Assembly: GCA_031763025.1 (NCBI GenBank)
Contig: JASSKH010000003.1
Span: 16,922,992-16,986,991, forward strand
DNA length: 64,000 bases
Reading direction: 5' to 3'
Origin: Macrocystis pyrifera
Lineage: Eukaryota; Sar; Phaeophyceae; Laminariales; Laminariaceae
The translations under genes and the position numbers were made by a program. Position 1 is the stretch's first letter, and every line of letters starts with the position of its first letter. Of this stretch, positions 1 to 11,569 are shown piece by piece. The notes under the pieces were generated by a model. That model made no database searches. It was given only the letters and a program-made list of their open reading frames with translations, and was not told the DNA's origin.

Positions 1-1049
1 AAGAAAACACGCGAACAGATGAACTGCTGTGAGGGACATCACAAAACAAAACACAGCAGATCCGCCGCTGCCTCAGTTTATCCCTAAGGCATCTACGTGA
101 AGCTTGAGCTTTCTTCGTGCTCGTCGAAGACGTCCTCGTCAGACCGGGTAGCTGTTTTGCCTGGTACAGTATACACCGCCTAAACCCGCTTGGTGGTGGT
201 ATGTCACGAATGTGTGTCTCCTTGGCCTCCTGTTGGTAAGGGCAGCGTGAGAAGGTGCACAGGACTTGTAAGCGCTAAACAAGCGAGGCATCTCGAACAC
301 ACATCATGCATGGTACTGCTGTATTATTTGAAAAATACGTAAAGGTCAGCTGCGAAAGCATCATACATCAGCCGCCGACAAGAAACAACAAACTGCTGTA
401 CGGTCATCGTTGCTGCTGTGTCCGTGCGAGTACGGTTAATAAACACTAAACACCTGGACGAAAAATGAAACCCCACACAGCTACGAGTACAGCTCGCTTC
501 ATAGATGCAGGGTACATCCACCTTGCGACTACAGTAGTACAGTCCCCTACCCTTCAACTACTCCAGAGAAGCACACTGATTGGATGGTGTAGCTCGAACA
601 GCAGCATCATGGTCTAAGTGGGCAAAATCACACGACCTCCGAAACACGCACCTTGCTTTCGGCCTGGGTTTAACGTTGTCCTCGTCCACATCGATGGCGT
701 TGTTGGTGGGGTCCACATCCATCGATGTGCCCGGCGCCAGCCTGGTCTACGGTCGACGCTCCGCTACAGCTGCTACCCCGGGTCGTGGGCACACTGGGGG
801 TGTTGCTGCGTTGTGTCGTTGTTGTGTTTTGTGCAAGCCCCTCTTGTGGTGTGCGTGGTTACAGCTGACAGCCGCTGTGTAGCTGTTGTGGTCGAAAAGC
901 GAAAAATTCAAATTCTGCCGGGTGTCGACCAGATCCGATCTACTCCAATACAATACCACATGCTGTACCTGGTACGTACAACAAATATATGGTTGTTTGT
1001 GTTGATGTCGTTCTATTCTGCGTACTTGTATTGGTCACTTATACAGTTC
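1..1049. other. Upstream non-coding stretch, no gene recognised
   Basis: I found no conserved protein motif, RNA gene or repeat longer than a short word here. Small open frames exist on both strands but none shows a recognisable domain or a matching splice junction. One TACTGCTGT word lies near 312 and one TACCTGGTA word near 968; both recur across the window. The stretch could be intergenic, or intron of the CNOT4-like gene whose 5' exons were not found. Confidence 0.5.
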
Positions 1050-1510
1050 ATGAGCTAGCTCATCTATCCCCTATAGCTCAAGCCTTGAATATATGTGCAG
1101 ATGAGCTATCGCCTATAGCTCAAGCTTTGAAAACATGCGTAGATGAGCTACCGTCTATAGCTCAAGCTTCGAAAACATGTGCAGATGAGCTATCGCCTAT
1201 AGCTCAAGCTTCGAAAACATATGCAGATGAGCTACTGCCTATAGCTCAAGCCAGGGGAAACATGTGTAGCTCATGTAGCTCCTATAGCTCATCTCGGAGG
1301 TAGATGAGCTAGCTCATGTAGCTCCTATAGCTCACTCTGGACATATATGTGCAGACGAGCTATCCTCTATAGCTCAAGCTTTGAAAACATGTGCAGATGA
1401 GCTACCCTCCTATAGCTCAAGCCAGGAAAACATGCGCAGTTCATGTAGCTCACGTAGCTCACCGGTGAGCTGGCTCCTTAAAGAGCTAGCTCGAGCTACC
1501 GTGAGCTGAT
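1050..1510. repeat. 42-bp GAGCT-rich minisatellite
   Basis: Direct repeats of about 42 bp, each built as GAGCTAYCGCCTATAGCTCA followed by AGCTTYGAAAACATGTGCAGAT. About four near-complete units are contiguous from about 1102 to 1250. A degenerate GAGCT/AGCTC-rich stretch follows, then two more units (about 1357-1440). The period is a multiple of three, so one frame reads a 14-residue repeat (DELSPIAQASKTCA). The GAGCTA/TAGCTC halves make each unit partly self-complementary. A minisatellite is the simplest reading; nothing else supports coding. Confidence 0.85.
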
Positions 1511-3021
1511 CTGATCTGTCCGAGGTGTGCACTCATTGTCCTTGCCCGGTACCAAGCTCGTTGACCGTGGGTGGATTATATGTCGACATCGAAGGTCAAC
1601 CGTCGCGTGACTGCTGGTGTGCGAGCTGCGAGCTGTGTCATTCTTCTTGTAGTTTGTGTGCGCCGTGATTTCACCTGGCTCCGGTGGTTCCCGTTAATAC
1701 AGCGATTTTATTGGAAGATGGCTCCCGTCGTTCGCGTTATTTCAGCCGTTTGATTGGAAGGTAGCTGGCGTCAACTGCCCCGTGTTATTTTAGACTGGCC
1801 TGTCCCGTCCTGCCGACAAGCGAGTTTTTTTTTTAATGACAACGAGTGATCGTGTTCACAGTATTGCCCCTATAGTGTGCATCTGGGATTTCTGTGTGAT
1901 GCCGGCATGGGCGCGCATGCTTCGAGGGCACAGCATACTCATGCGAGCATGCATGGGTTGTTGTTTCGATATTGGATACGGCAGTATGGCGTTCGATACA
2001 GTATGGTGGCGATGCACGCGGCGGTTGCAACTGTATTCAGCAGCAGTTTCCCTGTACTGATGTAGGTCGGTTTCGCGTTTGTTTTCGGGTCGTTTGTTTT
2101 CGGGAATGCGTTTTGTTTTTTTGGTGCCGTGCTGCCCTTGGACGTCAACGAACATCTGGGGGCGCATTTTATTCTTCGAAACAACATTGGAAGCTGATCG
2201 CCAGTGGCAGTGACGGAGGCAGCAGCTTTGCCCTTCGCCTTGCCCTTCGCCTTGTTTTCTTGTTGTATGACGGTTCCTCATCTCGGCGATGGGAGAGTGG
2301 ACTCTATGTTAGAACCTCCAGACTAGCCTTTAGCAGCATGGTTTAACAATAACATCCACAGTTTTAAGTTGCGGTACGAGGCGTTGGCATTTCCTGGTTG
2401 TAACAGCTACGGAAGCAACGCAAGGACAATGTTAATAATTGTGTGGCCGGTCTCGTGCGGCTGCGATGATGGAGTTTGTATCTCGAGTCTCGTTTTTTGA
2501 CGTGTTTTTTTCAAGTCTGCCGGTAGTCGTCTAATCTATAGCTCGAAAACTACGCTCAAATCGGGCAAATGCGAGACGCCCTCGTGCTACTGCTGTAGTT
2601 ACTGAGTTGCTCTACTATTCGGCACCGCGCTTATGAGGGAACGCAGACGTGGACGGCGTATGCCGCACATTGGACGTCAGTTCTGAGCGTGTTCGGCGTT
2701 TTTTTTTTACAGTATTGCTGCAGAGAGCAAGACCAGAGGTTGCTGCCCCGCCTATCCAGTGCTTAAGGCAGCACCGAACTTCCTGGAGAGGTGTTGGTTG
2801 GTACCCCCGGTAGCATATGCTAGCAACATGGATTGTATGTAAGTATGTTGCTACAGCTCGCGCCGTTGCGGTCGTAGGCGGGGCCGGTGTTCGAAGCTGT
2901 GCGGCTTTTTTTATCGCGTTTGTTTATAACCGGAAGCAAAACGTGCGCTGACAGAGTGCTTATTGTAGTACTGTACAGCACCTAAGAATACACGGTTGCA
3001 GCAGCGGCGCGGGGGAGAGAT

Positions 3022-3091
3022 AGGGGGTACTCATTTGTTGCTTGTCTTGAGTCATTTAACCATTGACCACGCATCCCCTTCGAGATGGAGT
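3022..3091 (-). repeat. 65-bp poly(C)-associated repeat, copy a
   Basis: Reverse-strand copy of a dispersed repeat that reads CTCGAAGGGGATGCGTGGTC, then CAATGG, a degenerate middle, and ends AAATGAGTAC followed by C-rich DNA. Other copies lie near 10385, 35022, 37686 and 44383. In this copy the C-run is short and broken. Confidence 0.75.
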
Positions 3092-3359
3092 ACCGTTCCT
3101 ACTCCTAATAGAGTCACCTCCAAAATTTCGGCGATCAACACTTTTTTTTCCATATATTGCATGTCCCTTCCTGTTTCGCCGCATGTGACCACCATCTGCG
3201 GGGGGGGGGTTGGGTTTGTCTTTGGTGTCGATGATGATGGGTGACGGCGACGATGACGATGGCGTCCTGTAAACGGAACGCGCGGTCGGTCGAGCTTGTG
3301 TTGGTCCTTCCGGAAGTCTACGCGAAGTCTGATTTGGAAAACTTCGTCGACGTGTGTGT

Positions 3360-3361
<2 letters not shown>

Positions 3362-3393
<32 letters not shown>
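3362..3393. repeat. Poly(C) tract, 32 C
   Basis: Uninterrupted run of 32 C. It is one of several C25-C38 tracts in the window, and the opposite strand is poly(G). No 65-bp repeat precedes this one. Confidence 0.9.
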
Positions 3394-4089
3394 TTCTCCA
3401 TCTGCGCCATGGGAACGATGTTATTCGTATTGATAGTTGTCGTTTATAGTTGGTAGTTGGTTTTGCGGAAGGAGGAACAACCCTGAGAAGCAGGGGATGT
3501 GCTCAACTTAGGCCGTGGTCTGCTGCGTGTGTGTGCGTGGTTGTGAGTAGACTTCGTTTCCTGTTCCCCCTCTAATCATGTCGTGTTGCCCCCTTGGCCT
3601 GCACCTGTCCGCGCTTGATGCTTAGCGTAATGATGCATAATTGAAGGCGTTGGGGTGCGAGTTGGGTGCTCGATAGCAAGATGAAGGCACAATTCAACGT
3701 CTGTAGTTGAGAGAGTGGTGCGCGATTGAGGACGAAAGGCGTGCTGGCGTAAGCCATTGGAAGAGGGGGGGGATGTTTGTTCGTGGACCGTCGGTGTTGA
3801 TTGAAACTGAATGTTTTAAGCTCCAAGACATGTGTTTGTGCACTCTCACTATGCGATCGGCTTCCGTCTTGCCTCTGCCTCTCGCCTGCTGCTTGCCGCG
3901 TTCCGAAAGTGCAATTCCCCTTCAGGACCGCACCCACGGTTTTGGGCCAAGATCCACTCGGAATTTGTGTCGTATAAAGTTTGCATGTGATAAAGTTATC
4001 AGCAAGTATATAACCTGTCACGACCCCCACCCTTCCCTCTGCCGATCGTGTGTCACCCGTGTGACACGCATCCGCCGGAAAATCTGCAG

Positions 4090-7000
4090 GTACTGGCTGG
4101 AGGGTCGACAGCTGCGCTCCAACTTCGGGACGACCAAGTACTGCGCGACGACCTATCTCCGGAATGCGCCTTGCTCCAACCCGGACTGCCTGTACCTGCA
4201 CGAGCTCGGGGAGGAAGAGGATCGTTTCACGAAGGAAGAGATTCAGCAGCGATCTCTCCTCGCCCCTCCCATCCCCCCGGGCGCCGCCACTGTCACGGGG
4301 GGCGGTGGTCCCAGCGGCTCTGGCATGCGGTGCAATTCGCCTTTTTTGCCTCCTCCGGTGTACGAATCGGCGGCAAACGGGGCGGGCGCTGGTGGGGGCG
4401 GGGCGACGTTGAGAAGTCACCACGCGCAGCAGGCACAGCAAGCGCACCAAGCGAAGCAGGCTCGGGAGGCGCAGCAGGCGCAGCAAGCAGCGGCGGCGGG
4501 CGCGGCGGCGGCAGCGGCGTCGTCGTCGGCGCATCGAGGGGTGGGAAGGGGGGCGAAACCGTCCGGGCAGGTTAGTCTGAACGCTGATTCAAGAATTCTG
4601 CAGTTGAGCCATGCCACTCAGTTGCCTGTATTGTCCCTATTCTCTCTTTGATTTATGTTGATACGATGAGGAGCTCTCACCCTTGGGGGTGATATAGTTG
4701 CCGTTTAGAGTCTAATATCAAGAAGGCATTACATCACCGCCCAGAGTAGTATATCATACACGAGGACCGGTAAATCTCACCCAAGAACCGAATTGTGACA
4801 AAAAAATGTACACGCAAACTCGATGAGCAACCCGATATAAATAGGCTGAGTGTGTAACTACTAACTACCGTATGAATCTATCTCTACTCGCACATGGGAA
4901 GGCAAATATATTGGGAAGTTCCAACCATAGTTGAGGAATGCCACCCCGCCAATCAAGTTATTTTTTTGCCGAGAAACACTCTCCCTCCCAGGCATGGCAT
5001 GCTTACAGCTCCTGTGCTGTAAAGTAGCTATATTCGTCCATCTTTTGTGATTTGGTATTTTTGACAAGAGGTGAGCGGGTGGTTGGGTTTTTTTGTGTGA
5101 TGGTTGCGTGAAGGTTCAAACTCGGCTCCTGCGTCGTTTGACGGGCGATCGCAGCTGTGTTGAAGCTTCGCCCGACTCATGACCTTTTCGAGTCTTGCCT
5201 TGGAGTAGCAATAGCGCCGCCCTAAGAGTTGCACTCGCCTCAGCGGCGGCGTTTTTTTTAGTCTTGCTATTGGTTCAGTTTGTAACAGATGCGTCGTTGT
5301 TCGATTGGCTACGAATAAGGGCCGAAGAGAGTGCCGACGCCGTTAGTAATTTGGTCCGTAATGCGCGCTACTACTGTACCGGTACCTTGGTGCAACATTA
5401 GTAGGGGCAGCACCGCATCATTTTTTCAGCTTCCTTTTTTTGGTGGGAGTTCCGCATAGATTGTTCAATTGGATTTGCGCTAGATGGGCGGTTTGGTCTA
5501 CCTCGCTCAGGATGGGCCGCTTTTTGTGTTTCGTACCGCGTCCATCCACTACGGACTTGACTGAATTGCGGTGTGTGGGTACCCACACCATCGCTTTGCT
5601 CAGCCCCTTTCCGTATTCTGCTGTAAGTAGGTTGAGGGCATCGCGCTTCATCTTCCGCCCTACGCTCTCCATTGAAAAAACAGTTCGCGAGAACCCCTTG
5701 GACGCCGTTTTATTTTCAGTGCTTTCTTGCCTTTTCACTATCCGGCTCTCTGTCATGTTCACTATCAATAGTGCGCTGAAGCGTTATCCTTTCCCACTAC
5801 ACATTCAACAACCCTACAAAGAGTACTCTTGAAAGTGAAGGCTTTCCGTTCATTAGTATTTTATCTTTTGGTTCGGCATTTGTTGCAGACGTCAGTCACC
5901 GTTTCTTCCTCTACTTGATTCGATGTTGCAACGATCGTGTTTGCAGCTTGCCGCAGCGGCACCGGCGTCGAAGACCTCGACTTCCGTTGGCGTTGCTTGG
6001 GGCGGGGCAGGGGCCACTAACGGGGCGACCGCGCAGCCCTTGGGCGATCGAAGCGCGGCGGGTGGAGTCTTGGGCCGAGGGAAAGGAGGCGTGGGAGCAG
6101 CTAGCCCTACCGCGTCTCCTCATCTTCAGGCGCACGACCCGGTGCGCTTGCAGGAGGAGTGGCCGTCGCTCGCGGACACGGCGGCGCCGGCGCCGACCCC
6201 GACGGTGACCCCCGCTGCTCAGACCACGGGTCGTACCAGCAGAAACCGCCGAAAGAAGGAGAAGCAGCAGCTGCAACAGCAGCAGCAGCAGCAGCAGCTC
6301 CTTCAGCAGCAACAGCAGCAGCTGCAACAGCGGCAGCAGGCGCGGCAAGAGGGAGGGCACTCTGCTTCACCTACGACTGCGGCGGTTTCGCCCCCTCGAG
6401 AGCCGTCCGCGTTGCCTCCAGCGTCTGCGGCCGCAGCAAAAGCCACTGCGGCGGCGGCGGCCGCTGCTACTGCTACTGCCACGGCCGCTGCTGTTGTTGT
6501 TCCTGCTGCTGCCACTCCTGCTGCCGCTGCTGCTGTTGCTGCCGTTGCCCCGTCGCCGCCCGCAGTAACTGTCCAGCCACCTGCCCTGTCTCAGCCGCCA
6601 GGTCTTGGACCGATTGTGGGTGCTCCGGCGCTGCCGCAGGTGTCTGCTGCCGCTGCTGGTGCTGGTACTGCTGCTGCTGCTCTTGTTCCTGCCGCCATGC
6701 TGGTGCCGGGGGACGTCGCGGGAAGGGCCCGCACACCGCTCGAACAGAAGATGCAGGCGCCAAAAGCTGGGTCAACAGTACCGCCGGCAGATGCCTCCGC
6801 CTCCATGTTCTCGAACCCGTTCTTCAGCAACGGCGGGCGTGGCGGCGGTGTGGGAGTGGGGGTGGGTGCAGGTGTGGGCGGAGACACTCCTCCTGCCTCC
6901 ACCTCTACGGCACCGGCCCCGCCGGGCTTCAGCGAACTTCCGTCCGCGTCTTTGACGCCGTCGACCATACCTCCGGCGTCGTCCTCCTCGTCTCCTTCGA

Positions 7001-8850
7001 CAGCTGCGTCGGCGTCGCCCCCTCAGGCGGTGCAGCAGCCAGCGAGATCGTTGTTCGAAGGCCGTTTTGGTGGCGGTGGCGGCGGCGGCGGCGACAGCGT
7101 ATTCAACGGCGGTATGTTTTCTTCGCCGGCTATCGGCGGCGGGCTTTTTTCTCCTGGTGGAGGGGCGGGGGTTGGGCAGGGGGCGGCGTCGGCGGCCGGG
7201 GCGGGGGCTGGGGCCACCGCACCTGTCGCCGTCGCAACAGCTGGCGGGGGCTCGCCGCCTCCGGGGATGGAGGCTGCGCTCACGGCGGTGGACGCGAAGC
7301 AAGGGTTGCAGGCCGGACGATCGTCTCCCGCGGGGGAAACGACGACGAGCAGAACTCGTCTTTGGGGCAGTCTTCTCCGCCTGATATGATGATGAACGAT
7401 TCCGTTGTCGGTCTCCTTGACCGTCCGCAGAACGGAGTAGGCAAGGGCCCCGCGGGCGAGGTAAGCGAGCTGTCGTTCGCCCCCCTCGCCGGCGACGAGT
7501 CGATGTCGGTGGCGTCGGGGGGTTTTCGAGCTGGGAGGGGGGGGGGCGTCTTCCGCGTCCCGCCCAATTGCCGCGTCTCCGTTTGGTGCCGCGTCAGGCG
7601 GGGGCCATTTCGGCGGTGCATTTGGTAGCGCTTTGTTCCCGGTATCCACCCACCAGCGGTCTAGTTCGCGTGGCGTCGGCGTGGGGGGACTAGTAGGGGA
7701 TGCGGACGGGCCGGGGGCGGATCTTTCTGTGGATCCGTTCGCTAACTCTTCCGGAGCGCTCGCCGCGATGCTCGGGGTGACGCTGCCTCCGGTGGACTCT
7801 CACAGCTCCTTGGCGAGCAAGATGAGGACCGGGTTTGGGGAACCTCAGCTGCTCTCGTCCGCGCACGATGCCTCGCCGCAGCAGCGCCCGCACCTGCCGC
7901 CTCGCGGGGGGGCAGGTGCGTACGGGGATTTTGCGAGGGATATGGGCCGCGGCAGAGAAGCGCACGCACAGAGGCGGGGGGGAGTGGCGAGGGACGGGGA
8001 GAGAATCGATGGACACAGGAACGACTATGGCGTGAGCCAGCAGGGTGGTGGGGGGGCGGCGGCGCCGGTGGGCATCAGGAGTCTCGTTTCTCGTTCGCCC
8101 AGGACGAAAACCCCGGGCTGCCGTTTTCGCCCGCGCGAGGGTCGCCGCCGATGGGGCCTGGGCCAGACCCGCGCGTGCCACGTGGGTCTCCCGGGGGGAT
8201 GGGCAGCCCTCCGCACCCGGGACAGCATCGCCACCACCTTCACCACCACCACCAGTCGCACGCGCACCGACCATTCGGTGCGGGTCGTCCGCTGTCACCC
8301 CCTCAGCTTGGGGGCGAGTTCGGCGGAGTTGGAGGCGAGGGTCAGTTCGGGGCGCCCCCGCCGCCGCACCACCCGCACCACCCTCACCACCACCCTCATC
8401 ACCCCCCACCACGGGCAGCACCACTTCCAGCAGCAGCAGCCGCAGCAGCAACAGCAGCAGCAGCGACCGCCACCGCCGCCGCCACAACAACAACAACCGA
8501 CTCCTCCCCCACCCCAGCAGCAACAGCAGCAGCAGCAGCAGCAACCGCAGTACTCCATTCAGAACGGAATGGCTTTCCTGCAGAAGGTGCTCCCGGGGGT
8601 TTCGCTGTCCTATGGCGAACGTCAAGCGTCAGCGGGGGGCGCGGGGGGGGGGCAGGGGCAAGGGCAGCCAGTCGTCCAAGGAGCCTCGGGAGTCCCAGCC
8701 GGAGGCGGTGTTGGGTGGGGGGATAACGCTGCTGGACAACGAGTGGACCCGGCGCAGGCGTTCGGGTCGTCACTGTGGACCATGGCACCCGCACCCAACG
8801 CTCCGCGCCAGCCGCAAGGCAGTAGGGGTGGCGGGTACGGTGCGTGGTAG
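4090..8850 (+). CDS. CNOT4: CNOT4/NOT4-like E3 ligase of the CCR4-NOT complex, 3' exons (partial)
   Basis: In known members CNOT4 is a RING E3 ligase attached to the CCR4-NOT deadenylase. Exon a (4090-4570) follows a TCTGCAG acceptor. It encodes the end of the RRM (LEGRQLRSNFGTTKYC), then a CCCH-type finger (YCATTYLRNAPCSNPDCLYLH) and HELGEEEDRFTKEEIQ, which closely matches the family block GTTKYC...CMYLHELGDE.FTKEE. It ends at CAG|GTTAGT in phase 0. The last exon starts at 5896 or 5947, both in phase, and runs to TAG at 8850. It carries EEWPSLAD, polyQ, polyA and H/P-rich tracts and the C-terminal block NGMAFLQKVLPGVSLSYG. The frame changes four times (near 7331-7335, 7537-7546, 8050-8056, 8402-8407), each at a G or C run, and flanking protein stays coherent. 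The RING and most of the RRM were not found. Family call is firm; length and start are unknown. Confidence 0.82.
4571..5895 (+). other. Intron of the CNOT4-like gene
   Basis: Bounded by CAG|GTTAGT and by an acceptor at 5895 (GACGTCAG) or 5946 (GTGTTTGCAG); both keep phase 0. Apart from short open frames I see no repeat copy or RNA gene in it. Confidence 0.65.
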
Positions 8851-9376
8851 AAGAGTCGCGGCTGGGGCCCGGCTTGTCGACTATGATTGCTGTCAGCTTC
8901 CTACGTGTGCCTTTTTTGGTAGGTAGGGGGTGGTGGGTGGGAGTGGGAGGTGGAAGGGCGGTAGTTTTCTCGTCTTGGGGGAGGAGGGGACTCAATTGGG
9001 GGGGGGGGGGGGCTGCGATTGAAAAGCAACCGGGGGTGTGGGAATTGTTTGTTCGGTCTGTCGCGTTTGGGGTGAGTGGCAGCTGCACCAGCAGCAGCAA
9101 CAGCGGCAGCAGCGGTGGCGGTAGCACCGAGTAGGTGATGGGCAAACTACTTTTTGGCGGTAGTGTTTTTCCCTCTTGTCTGGGGATGACGGATATTCTT
9201 AATATTCTTATGGCGGGCTGGGCACAAAGCCTAAACGGTGTCGGGTGTTGGTGGCTTGACTCCGACGGGGAACAGAAAGTTGTGGCGTCGTACCGGGTAC
9301 AGTATCAATTGGGCTGACTGGGGCTGTTTTTTAGAGCATGATGGGGAAGGAAGTGCTGTTGCTCCTGTTGTTGTTG

Positions 9377-9440
9377 GAGTTCAATGGGACTGTCGTGGGA
9401 GTCCAATGGGACTGTCGTGGGAGTTCAATGGGACTGTCGT
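9377..9440. repeat. 22-bp tandem triplication
   Basis: Three head-to-tail copies of GAGTTCAATGGGACTGTCGT plus GG. The second copy differs by a single T to C change, and the third lacks the final GG. Confidence 0.9.
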
Positions 9441-10384
9441 GCGCTGCTCGTTCTTTGACGCAGGGCGCACCCTCGCTTGCCTGTTTGTGACAGTAGAACC
9501 CAGCGCAGTAAGAGGACCTCGGCACCACGGCTTCAGAACCACGTACGGCGGGGGAGGGGGGGGGGGGCGGCAGCGAGCACCACGCTCTGCATGCGATCGG
9601 AAACTATTGAGTCCTTTTGGGGGGAGACTATGGTATGGCCTCTTCAGTTGATGCATGACGAACGAAATGTTTTTTTTTTCCCAGCGACGTTTTGATGGGT
9701 TTTTTTTTCCAGCGTTTTTATCCTTCCACATCTCTCGAACACGACAAAACGCCCAAATTGCAACCATCGTTCATGGAGCGTAGAGAACAGATCTGCTATG
9801 CGATGCTTAGCAAGCACAGCATGTTTCATTCGAGAAGATCCTAGGTAAATAAAAACCTATTGATGGGGAATTATGAAAGCTTGCTTACCGTCAGCTTCAG
9901 TCCGTCAGCCACCGGTGTGCAGGCATGAACACCTCAATGAAGTGCAGCGCCAATGGAAGAAGGCATTTGCGTGCTGTTCCCCAGTGTACATTTTCAACTC
10001 GAATGTTTTACCGCCGCTCGCTCGCAAAAAACTCACCACCAGATCCCGGTGCCTCCCGACAAAGTGTGGGCGCTGCGTTGTTGATGGTGCATCCTTATCC
10101 TTTCTTGAAAAAATACACGTTTTACGCAGGTTACTTGCTCCCCGGTGTCACCGCGAACCCATCCCCTTTCCCACTCCCCTCCCAGCAGCCGTTAGTGTTT
10201 CTATCCTTCAAATGCCGCGCTTCGGGCATGACATGATATACTGTACCCCAACGTTCACAGCAATCGCCATGTTGTTTTGTTGGTTTTTGACTGGCGCAAT
10301 CCAGCAGCCCAACCCCGAATACTCCGCTTCATGTGTGAGACTTGGGCAAAGGTTCAAGCCACCCCTCCCCCCCCCCCCCCCCCA

Positions 10385-10447
10385 CCGTCTCGATGGGGAT
10401 GCGTGATCCATGGTAAAAATGACTGAGGCAAGCTACAAATGAGCACG

Positions 10448-10485
<38 letters not shown>
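10385..10485 (+). repeat. 65-bp repeat copy b running into a 38-C tract
   Basis: CGTCTCGATGGGGATGCGTG begins the repeat, which ends ACAAATGAGCACG and continues directly into 38 uninterrupted C (10448-10485). This is the longest homopolymer in the window. The direct junction supports the C-run being part of the repeat's 3' end. Confidence 0.8.
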
Positions 10486-10486
<1 letters not shown>

Positions 10487-11569
10487 CCCGCGCGCCCCGT
10501 TTTATGGCGTTCTTATTTTGTTTTTGCTTTTACTTACGTCCACCTGTCGCAAAACACCCCCCCCGTCGTTGCCCTACGAGAACACACATACTGGAGGAGT
10601 CCAACCCAGTCCAGGGGTGGGGCGGGTGCGTACGGTGTTCCTGCTATTGTTGCATGTCTCCGCTCCCTGAGGAAAGCTCAACCGAATCACACTGCAGGCG
10701 GTACGCGAGCAAAAATCCGGAAATAACCACAAACTATGCTCCATGCAAATCTCCTAACCCCAGTGGATATAATACGTACTCGAGGTAGGTGTCCTCCTTT
10801 TTTCAACTCGTGGCGCCTTCCGAGTGGGGGAATACTACTGCTGCACGTACAGTGTCGGAAGGAATCCCGCAACGACGCGCAACACGAGCAGTGTCCGCCG
10901 CACGCATAAGCGAAGCAGAAACGAGTCCGGTTCGCGCTCCCACTACCTCGAGGCTTTGCGTTTCATCCTCTGCTCCGGTCACACGTATTCATCATACCTG
11001 CCGACGTTTTCCAGTGCGATATCCCTCAAAGAACGCGCTATGGCAGCATCACATTCAAGCCTGCGGAGCAAAGACAGTTAATACCGCCCCGTATCACGGT
11101 TGTACCATGTCGAGCGCGTCAACAACAACCAAATATCAAACCACCACAGCCACCGCGGTTCGTGCGCATGGTGCGCGCAGCTTCAACCTCGTCTGCACTC
11201 CCTACTGCCCCCCTCCCCCGCCCCGCCTGCCGACCGGTGCCACAAAAAAAAAAAACACGTGCTCAAACTGTCATGCTGTTGCATAAAATACAAACCAACA
11301 CGCCTCCAAAGCACCTCCCCAAATGGTCAAGCTAATCCACAAAAAATGCAACTCAACATGCCTCCGCGACGAAACCCGTTCATGGGTCGAACACCAAACA
11401 CAGACCATTCCCTTCTCACTCCCGAAAAACTACGCCAAATATCAACAAGGGCAAAAGCTAAAGGGCGCTCGCTTGCCCGCGCTGTCCACCGCTTCGCGTG
11501 CCGCCCCCCGCCGCCCCTACCGATGGTACACGTGCCGTTGCCGCCGCGCGTGTGCGCACGGTCACTCTT

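Larger units (their letters stand above)
1511..4089. other. Non-coding stretch before the first CNOT4-like exon
   Basis: No RING or RRM exon that would complete the CNOT4-like gene could be recognised. The stretch holds a reverse copy of the 65-bp poly(C)-associated repeat (about 3022-3091) and a run of 32 C at 3362-3393. The segment ending at 4089 with CTGCAG is read as the 3' part of an intron. Confidence 0.5.
8851..11569. other. Convergent intergenic region between CNOT4-like and FoP-like genes
   Basis: The region lies between two 3' ends and contains no recognisable gene. It holds a 22-bp triplication (9377-9440), a copy of the 65-bp repeat (10385-10447) and a run of 38 C. The remainder is unassigned and presumably includes both 3' UTRs. 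Confidence 0.6.

Noticed and set aside
3241..3456. Possible RRM exon (VELVLVLPEVYAKSDLENF) of the CNOT4-like gene
   Set aside because: It lacks the glycine and RNP residues of the CNOT4 RRM and has no clear acceptor/donor pair; it runs into the poly(C) tract.
5923..8850. Pseudogene interpretation of the CNOT4-like last exon because of its four frame changes
   Set aside because: All breaks are at homopolymers, shifts compensate, and coherent protein including the conserved C-terminal block resumes each time.
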